Assembly: GCA_020052215.1 (NCBI GenBank)
Contig: JAGVPN010000508.1
Span: 1-8,831 of the forward strand
Direction of reading: 5' to 3'
Length of the DNA: 8,831 nucleotides
From: Syntrophobacterales bacterium
GTDB lineage: Bacteria > Desulfobacterota > Desulfobaccia > Desulfobaccales > 0-14-0-80-60-11
Both the position numbers and the translations under genes were made by a program. Shown here in pieces: positions 1 to 4,114 of the stretch. The notes beneath the pieces were generated by a model. The model was not told where the DNA came from. It saw only the letters and a program-made list of their open reading frames with translations, and made no database searches. Positions within the stretch are counted from its first letter, which is position 1. Each line of letters opens with the position of its first letter.

Positions 1-37
1 ATCAACTTGTTCAATGGCGCACCCTAAACGTGAAAGA

Positions 38-111
38 GTCGAGTGGCACGAGGGGATCTTACTTCCATGCCCCCACAGAACCGAACATAAGCCTCTCGAC
101 TCATCGGGCTT
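38..111 (-). mobile_element. Group II intron 3' remnant (domains V and VI)
   Basis: Read on the minus strand, 111 to 78 gives a 34-nt hairpin, the canonical length of group II intron domain V. It has the catalytic AGC triad at 110-108, a GAGA (GNRA) tetraloop at 97-94, a two-nucleotide bulge (AT, 88-87) on the 3' side, and the conserved 3' strand TTCGGTTC (85-78). Pairing follows the domain V scheme except for mismatches at helix positions 1/34 (A/C) and 6/29 (C/C). It is followed by a domain VI-like hairpin: 71-65 pairs with 51-45, 74-72 pairs with 43-41, and an unpaired adenosine at 44 sits between the two helices, as a branch point should. The presumed 3' splice end GAC lies at 40-38, with the branch A seventh from the end. 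No reverse-transcriptase frame or domain I-IV space exists upstream on this strand, because a + strand gene starts at 282. The copy is therefore a 3' fragment, probably inactive. The structure is seen in the sequence; the exact upstream limit of the remnant is unknown. Confidence 0.8.
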
Positions 112-209
112 CCATCCTGACCTCGCAGTCTAAGAAAAGCTATGTTAACTCCCGGTTCCGGATGCCACATACCTTGCCATGAAAATAACTTATAGGATTT
201 GCAGGAAAA

Positions 210-236
210 ATTTTGATATGCTTTGGGTATCAAAAT
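210..236. repeat. 9-bp inverted repeat upstream of the reductase gene
   Basis: ATTTTGATA (210-218) and TATCAAAAT (228-236) form a perfect 9-bp inverted repeat separated by the 9-nt spacer TGCTTTGGG. It ends 45 nt before the ATG at 282. There is no T-tract after it, so it is unlikely to be an intrinsic terminator. Its position and symmetry suit an operator or a 5'-leader hairpin for the downstream gene. No convincing -35/-10 pair could be placed around it; TTGATA at 213-218 is a weak -35 candidate only. Function is inferred. Confidence 0.5.
216..230 (+). repeat. Direct repeat copy 1 flanking the reductase gene
   Basis: ATATGCTTTGGGTAT here matches ATATGCTCTGGGTAT at 924-938 in 14 of 15 positions, in the same orientation. 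The two copies bracket the whole reductase coding sequence. This copy covers the spacer and parts of both arms of the inverted repeat at 210-236, whereas the second copy has lost the symmetry outside the shared core. The origin is unknown: a small duplication, a shared binding site or coincidence. Confidence 0.45.
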
Positions 237-281
237 AACCTTTCTGTCAATTTTGCGGTTTTTCACTGAAAGGTCTTGGCC

Positions 282-911
282 ATGAAGCTTTTGATCATCG
301 GCGCCACCCGTGGGATAGGATTCCAACTTTTCGAACAGGCCTTGCAGGTTGGGCATGCCGTCACCGCCCTGGTGAGAGATCCTCAAAAAATGCCAAAACA
401 GCATGATGGGTTAAGGGTGATTCAGGGTGATATCCTTGATCTGGAGTCGGTTCAAAGGGCTATGGCCGAACAGGAGGCCGTTTGTGTTACCATCGGCATC
501 GGGATAACCTGGAAGCCGGTGACGTTGTTCTCCCAAGGGACCAGGAATGTACTCGAAGCGATGCGACGGCAAGGCGTCCGGCGCCTTATCTGCATTACCG
601 GCATTGGGGCCGGGGACAGTAAAGGGCACGGCGGCTTTCTTTATGGCCGTCTCTTTAATCCACTCCTCCTTAAAACCATCTATGAAGACAAAGACCGGCA
701 AGAAGCCCTGATCCGGGCCAGCGAAACAGAGTGGACTATCGTCCGGCCCGGTTTTCTCACCAATGGCCCATTAACTAAGAAATATCAGGTGATCACCGAT
801 CTGACGGGCGTTACCTCTGGAAAGATTTCCCGGGCTGACGTGGCCCACTTTATTTTGGAGGAACTGGCAGCGAACCGCTACTTAGGACAGACACCGCTGT
901 TAACGTATTGA
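282..911 (+). CDS. NAD(P)-dependent SDR/NmrA-like oxidoreductase
   Basis: A 209-aa cytoplasmic protein of the atypical short-chain dehydrogenase group (NAD(P)H-binding, NmrA / biliverdin-reductase-B-like). The N-terminus MKLLIIGATRGIG is a Rossmann first strand and dinucleotide loop (G7, G11, G13). VRDP at 31-34 follows the second strand, and GD at 49-50 marks the third. The segment LICITGIGAG (102-111) is the strand that carries the active-site region in this group. WTIVRPGFLTNGP (151-163) and ISRADVAHFILEEL (182-195) are the conserved late motifs. Length is typical for single-domain members. The ATG at 282 is preferred over an in-frame TTG at 276 because GAAAGG (268-273) then has an 8-nt spacing. 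The gene stands alone, convergent to the operon on its right, in a visibly AT-richer patch, and may have a separate history. Substrate cannot be told; family members reduce flavins, quinones or tetrapyrroles or only sense redox state. Confidence 0.9.
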   Translation: MKLLIIGATRGIGFQLFEQALQVGHAVTALVRDPQKMPKQHDGLRVIQGDILDLESVQRAMAEQEAVCVTIGIGITWKPVTLFSQGTRNVLEAMRRQGVRRLICITGIGAGDSKGHGGFLYGRLFNPLLLKTIYEDKDRQEALIRASETEWTIVRPGFLTNGPLTKKYQVITDLTGVTSGKISRADVAHFILEELAANRYLGQTPLLTY

Positions 912-923
912 ACTAAAGTGTGA

Positions 924-938
924 ATATGCTCTGGGTAT
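924..938 (+). repeat. Direct repeat copy 2 flanking the reductase gene
   Basis: ATATGCTCTGGGTAT, 13 nt after the reductase stop, matches 216-230 with one C/T difference. No extended similarity is visible on either side of the 15-bp core. It lies in the otherwise featureless part of the 180-nt convergent intergenic gap. Confidence 0.45.
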
Positions 939-1050
939 GGAAGGTTTTTCGCTCAGTGATAAGTTTCGGATCAGGGCAGTGGGCACAATCTCTCATTGCT
1001 AATTAATCCGGCTGTGGTCAGATTTTGCAGGTGGGTTGGTCCCTGTCACC

Positions 1051-1082
1051 CTGAATAATTTTCAGCGAACGCCGAAGCGTCC
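1051..1082 (-). terminator. UUCG-capped hairpin pair at the end of the USP operon
   Basis: On the minus strand, 10 nt after the last USP stop codon, 1082-1077 pairs with 1072-1067 (six pairs, one G-U) around a C(UUCG)G tetraloop, one of the most stable RNA hairpin caps. Immediately afterwards a second small hairpin, CTGAA/TTCAG (1065-1061 with 1055-1051), follows. There is no run of T after either stem, so this is not a textbook intrinsic terminator. It may instead be a 3'-end stabiliser or part of a Rho-dependent end. The convergent arrangement with the reductase gene supports a transcript end here. Confidence 0.4.
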
Positions 1083-1091
1083 AGGTCCTCC

Positions 1092-1937
1092 CTATTTCAC
1101 CTCCCGGTAAACCAGCACGGGGCGAGTGGTCAGCCTCACCAGGTTAAGGGCTTCGTCACTGATGACCTTCAGGTATTTGGGCAGGTTATGGCCGTAAGCC
1201 CCTAAGACCAGAAGATCATAGCGCTCTATGGCCACCGCCTTGAGGATTTCATCCACGAAGTCGCCCTTGGCCATCTTTTTCACGGGAGTATAGCCGTAGC
1301 GCCGGAGGGTCTCGTCCCCCGTCATCAGGCAGGCCTCGGCAAACTCCTCAGACTCCCCCCGCTCCGTTTCTTGCACATGCAGAACGGTGATTTCCGGCTT
1401 TTTCTTGGCAAACAGCGGGGCAATAAACTCTAAGGCCCCCTGGTCGCATTGGGACCCGCGGTAGGCCACCAGGATCTTCTGGATGGGCCGGAAATTTCGC
1501 AGGATCAATACCGGCTGCAGGGCGTGGTGCAGGATCTTGGCGTGCACCGTCCCCAGTAAAAGACCCCGGAGCATGGAGCGGCCTTGGGAACCCAAGACAA
1601 TCATATCGTAGTAGTCCCGGCTGGCGAGGTTGAGGATTTCATCGGCCGGGTCCCCCACCGCCACCATGGGGTTGCAGGGAACCCTCCCTCCCACGCAGAT
1701 TTCGCAGGACTCAATGATCTCCTCGATCGTTTTCTCCGCCTCCGTTTCAATTTTCCGCTCCACATCGCTTTTAGTGGTGAAGGGCGCGTACCCCCCTCCT
1801 TCGGCCATGGTCTCCACCACATCGGGTTTGACGTAAAGGGCATCCACGATAGCCGTAAAATGTTCCATCAGGTGACAGCAATAGCGCAAAGCCATCTGGG
1901 ATTCTTCGGTTTTATCCACCGCGACCAGAATTTTCAT
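1092..1937 (-). CDS. Tandem-domain universal stress protein (USP 1)
   Basis: A 281-aa cytoplasmic protein with two UspA-type domains. Domain 1 (1 to about 148) opens with MKILVAVDKTEES and carries a complete ATP-binding motif: GSQG at 116-119, nine residues, then G129-T130, followed by the final strand PVLILR. Domain 2 (about 152-281) starts at KILVAYRGS, keeps GAYG (246-249), but has I259-S260 where the second glycine of G-x2-G-x9-G-S/T is expected, so its nucleotide site is probably altered. An upstream in-frame start at 2012 would overlap the preceding gene. The ATG at 1937 is chosen because GAGGTG lies just before it. It follows USP 2 by a 20-nt gap and is the last gene of the operon. Domain 1 most likely binds ATP; the role is stress or energy-related, and the exact target is unknown. 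Confidence 0.92.
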   Translation of the reverse strand: MKILVAVDKTEESQMALRYCCHLMEHFTAIVDALYVKPDVVETMAEGGGYAPFTTKSDVERKIETEAEKTIEEIIESCEICVGGRVPCNPMVAVGDPADEILNLASRDYYDMIVLGSQGRSMLRGLLLGTVHAKILHHALQPVLILRNFRPIQKILVAYRGSQCDQGALEFIAPLFAKKKPEITVLHVQETERGESEEFAEACLMTGDETLRRYGYTPVKKMAKGDFVDEILKAVAIERYDLLVLGAYGHNLPKYLKVISDEALNLVRLTTRPVLVYREVK

Positions 1938-1957
1938 ATTGCACCTCGTTGGAGAAG

Positions 1958-2842
1958 TTAACGCATTACCAGCACGGAAGTCTGGCATTTGCTGACGAAC
2001 CGGCCGGCCCAATCCCGGGGGAAGAAGCGATCCAGGAGGGACTTTTTCCCCATCCAGAGGGCCAGCAAATCCTGCTTGAGTTCCTGGTCGATGAAGCTTT
2101 CGAATTCGGCAATCTCGGTCAGCCGGGTACTCACCTTGATCTGGCGATCCTCATAATAATCCCCGATCTCGATGAGCCGGCGGTAAACGTCCTTTTTCAT
2201 ACCGCCTTCGGCGCTGAGCCCGATCAATTCCAGCTGGGCCCCATGGAGGGTGGCCATCTGGTTGACCATCTCCAGGGAGTCCTGGCTGATGTAGCTCTGG
2301 TCCAGGCAGGCCAGGATGCGGTTGATGGACTGCTCTTCCTTGACCAGGAGCACCGAACAGCCCGCGTCGTTTACCACCCGTTGGGGCACCGGGGTTGCCC
2401 CCTGCCAGAGGCATTGTCCGCCGCCGGTACAGCCCAGAACGATGAGGTCGCTTTCCTCATTATGGGCTTCCGCCAGGATTTCCTGGACTGCATTGCCCGC
2501 CCTCAGGCGCACCTTCAAATCCTTCTTGAGGCCCCGCTTGACCAACATCTCCTCCCAAACCCCGGTTTTCAGGGGGACCCATTCATACTGCCATTTCTCC
2601 GGGGCGTAGGGCGACTCTTCTTCCCCCGCAGCTTTCAAGAAGGTCTCCCGATAATGGTTAAAGACCCGGGGCAGGGGCTGATCCGGCGCCAGGGCGCCGT
2701 ACCCTGGCAACTCCCTCACCGCCGGAGCCGGGGACACGGCCAGCAAGGTTACGTCAGCCCAGGTGTTCAAGGCCAACCGGATAACTTCCTGCAAGGCAAA
2801 GGCGCTATAAGGGTGCTCATCTCCGGCAAACAGAATTTTCAT
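1958..2842 (-). CDS. Tandem-domain universal stress protein (USP 2)
   Basis: A 294-aa protein made of two USP-like alpha/beta domains. Domain 1 (1 to about 168) begins MKILFAGDEHPYSAFAL and ends DLIVLGCTGGGQ...SVLLVKEE. Its loop has GCTG (137-140), but only seven residues separate it from the next glycine (G148-A149-T150), shorter than the classical nine. A long insert (about 45-105) lies between the second strand and the following helix. Domain 2 (about 174-294) starts NRILACLDQSY and ends SVLVMR. It has no G-x2-G loop: WMGKKSLLDRFFPRDW (263-278) occupies that place, so it is probably not a nucleotide binder. GAGGT lies 7 nt before the ATG. It is separated by 24 nt from USP 3 upstream and 20 nt from USP 1 downstream. 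Divergent two-domain USP; family placement is firm, function not. Confidence 0.87.
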   Translation of the reverse strand: MKILFAGDEHPYSAFALQEVIRLALNTWADVTLLAVSPAPAVRELPGYGALAPDQPLPRVFNHYRETFLKAAGEEESPYAPEKWQYEWVPLKTGVWEEMLVKRGLKKDLKVRLRAGNAVQEILAEAHNEESDLIVLGCTGGGQCLWQGATPVPQRVVNDAGCSVLLVKEEQSINRILACLDQSYISQDSLEMVNQMATLHGAQLELIGLSAEGGMKKDVYRRLIEIGDYYEDRQIKVSTRLTEIAEFESFIDQELKQDLLALWMGKKSLLDRFFPRDWAGRFVSKCQTSVLVMR

Positions 2843-2866
2843 GACGCATACCTCGATTTGTTCTCC

Positions 2867-3658
2867 TCAGCGCAGCACCACCAGCAGCGGGGCCTTAACC
2901 TGGGAGAGCCATTGGAGTTGAGGGCTGTCTTTCTTAACATCCCGTTTCAGGCAAACGGCCACCAGGCCGTACTCTGTGGTGACCTCCGGCAGCGACTCGC
3001 CGGCCGTCTGGGCAGGAATTTCCTTCACGGACACCTGGCAGCCCGCGGCCTCCAGTGCTTCCCTGGCGGCCGCGACCTCCCGGCGCAGAGCCTCATCATA
3101 ACCTGCCGGAGGCGGCACCCCCAGGTGGACTGGGGTTGGGCAGCCGGCCCAGATTTGGTTAATCGCAGCAAGCAAAGCCTTGACGTCCGCCGGGTCCTGG
3201 CAGACCACCAGCAGTTGGTTGATTTTCCGCAAAACCCTCAGCCAGATCAGCGGGGTTCCGAGATGCTGATAGAATTTCTGGTGGAGCCGGTGATAGATGT
3301 TGGCCGGAGTGAAGGGATAAGGCGCGCCCTCCACGTAGAGGTCGAAATGATCGTGTTCCATAATCTTGAGAAGTTCGTATTCCCGGTCCCCGTAGATTAC
3401 CTGGGGTTCCATCAATACCGGGCAGGATTTCATCTCCGCGGCCAGCATCTCCTGGATTTCCTCTTTGCCGGCGGCCACGATTTCCCGCTCCCAGGTGCGC
3501 CGCACCCAGCCCACGCCGGTGGTGGGCACCTCGGACGACGGCTGTTTCACATAGACCGGGTAAAGTTCCAAATCGACCAGGTTGCCCAGTTGACAGGCGT
3601 AGCGAATGGCCATACTGGAGGCCAGATCTACTTCTATGGCTACCAGAGTTTTGATCAT
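2867..3658 (-). CDS. Degenerate tandem USP-like protein (USP 3)
   Basis: A 263-aa protein with the USP fold order but without the nucleotide-binding loop. The N-terminus MIKTLVAIEVDLASSMAIRYA matches strand 1 and helix 1 of UspA proteins, and ELYPVYVK (31-38) is strand 2. Where the ATP loop should follow DLYVEG (106-111) there is APYPFTPANIYHRLHQKF, then TPLIWLRV closes domain 1. Domain 2 (about 145-263) begins INQLLVVCQDPADVKAL, ends APLLVVLR, and also lacks glycine-rich loops. The ATG at 3658 has AGGAG at 8 nt spacing. An in-frame ATG at 3682 has no comparable site and would put that AGGAG inside the gene, so it is rejected. It is the first of three consecutive USP genes, 58 nt after the receiver gene. 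Perhaps a binding or scaffold paralogue; this is inference. Confidence 0.78.
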   Translation of the reverse strand: MIKTLVAIEVDLASSMAIRYACQLGNLVDLELYPVYVKQPSSEVPTTGVGWVRRTWEREIVAAGKEEIQEMLAAEMKSCPVLMEPQVIYGDREYELLKIMEHDHFDLYVEGAPYPFTPANIYHRLHQKFYQHLGTPLIWLRVLRKINQLLVVCQDPADVKALLAAINQIWAGCPTPVHLGVPPPAGYDEALRREVAAAREALEAAGCQVSVKEIPAQTAGESLPEVTTEYGLVAVCLKRDVKKDSPQLQWLSQVKAPLLVVLR

Positions 3659-3698
3659 AGTATTGACTCCTGATTTATGCATATGCTGGATAAGCCGG

Positions 3699-3713
3699 GA
3701 ACCCGCAGGGTCC
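3699..3713 (-). other. Intercistronic hairpin between receiver and USP cluster
   Basis: On the minus strand, 3713-3708 pairs with 3704-3699 (six pairs including one G-U) around the loop TGC, starting 3 nt after the receiver gene's stop codon. No T-tract follows. It could serve as an RNA-processing or partial-termination element that separates expression of the receiver from the three USPs. Alternatively it is incidental in GC-rich sequence. Confidence 0.3.
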
Positions 3714-3716
3714 TGC

Positions 3717-4103
3717 TCATGCCGCCGCGCCCTTGATCTTGGCCGCGGCCCGATTCACCACCTCCTGAATCTCGCTCAACTTGAACGGCTTGGCGATAAA
3801 GTCGAAGACCCCCTTGCGGAAGGATTGCTTGGCGGTCTCCATGGTGGCAAAGCCGGTGATGACAATGACTTCGGTTTGGGGACGCTGCTTCTTGACTTCC
3901 TCCAAAAACCGCATCCCGTCGATTTCCTTCATCTTCAGGTCGGTGATGACGATGTCGTAGGAAGTCTGGTGAATCTGGTGCATGGCCTCCACGCTCTGGA
4001 TGAAGGTATCCACTTCGTAACCCAGTTTCTCCAGGGCTGGTTTCAGACGTTTGCAGACGATGGGCTCATCGTCCAGAACCAAAATCTTAAGTTGGTCTTT
4101 CAT
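3717..4103 (-). CDS. Stand-alone response-regulator receiver (CheY-like)
   Basis: A 128-aa protein that is only a receiver domain with no output domain. The key residues are all visible: the acidic pair D11-D12 in KILVLDDEP, the phosphoacceptor D55 in DIVITDLKM, T83 in VITGFAT, and the invariant K105 in IAKPF. The C-terminus ends shortly after the last helix (AAAKIKGAAA). Such proteins relay phosphate or act by protein contact. No histidine kinase is encoded within the window, so its phosphodonor is unknown. It is tightly linked to the dikinase-like gene: the stop of that gene is 9 nt upstream, and this gene's AGGAGG (4109-4114) overlaps that stop codon, with 5 nt to the ATG. Translation is thus probably coupled to the dikinase-like gene. 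Domain call is secure; the partner is not. Confidence 0.95.
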   Translation of the reverse strand: MKDQLKILVLDDEPIVCKRLKPALEKLGYEVDTFIQSVEAMHQIHQTSYDIVITDLKMKEIDGMRFLEEVKKQRPQTEVIVITGFATMETAKQSFRKGVFDFIAKPFKLSEIQEVVNRAAAKIKGAAA

Positions 4104-4108
4104 GTTTC

Positions 4109-4114
4109 CCTCCT
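4109..4114 (-). promoter_or_regulatory. Shine-Dalgarno of receiver gene overlapping dikinase stop
   Basis: AGGAGG on the minus strand, 5 nt before the receiver ATG, shares two bases with the TAG stop (4115-4113) of the preceding gene. Ribosomes finishing the dikinase-like gene would cover this site, which supports translational coupling of the pair. Confidence 0.75.

Noticed and set aside
199..241. A sigma70-type promoter before the reductase gene
   Set aside because: TTGCAG (199-204) and TTGATA (213-218) are possible -35 boxes, but neither has a good -10 at 16-18 nt.
24..404. A 126-codon open frame on the minus strand
   Set aside because: Its C-terminal part is the translation of the group II intron domain V/VI sequence, and its N-terminal part overlaps the reductase gene antisense. 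It has no ribosome site or recognisable protein family.
1938..2012. Longer USP 1 starting upstream at 2012
   Set aside because: It would overlap the end of USP 2 by 55 nt, and the extra residues are unlike any USP start; GAGGTG directly precedes the ATG at 1937.
1949..3673. A 574-codon open frame on the + strand
   Set aside because: It lies antisense to three USP genes with clear family motifs and ribosome sites. Long antisense frames are expected opposite GC-rich genes, and the translation is low-complexity in style (many H, Q, L, G, P) with no domain.
3659..3682. Longer USP 3 starting at ATG 3682
   Set aside because: The good AGGAG site would fall inside the gene, while the alternative start has no clear site. 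Residues before MIKTLVAIEV do not belong to the USP fold.
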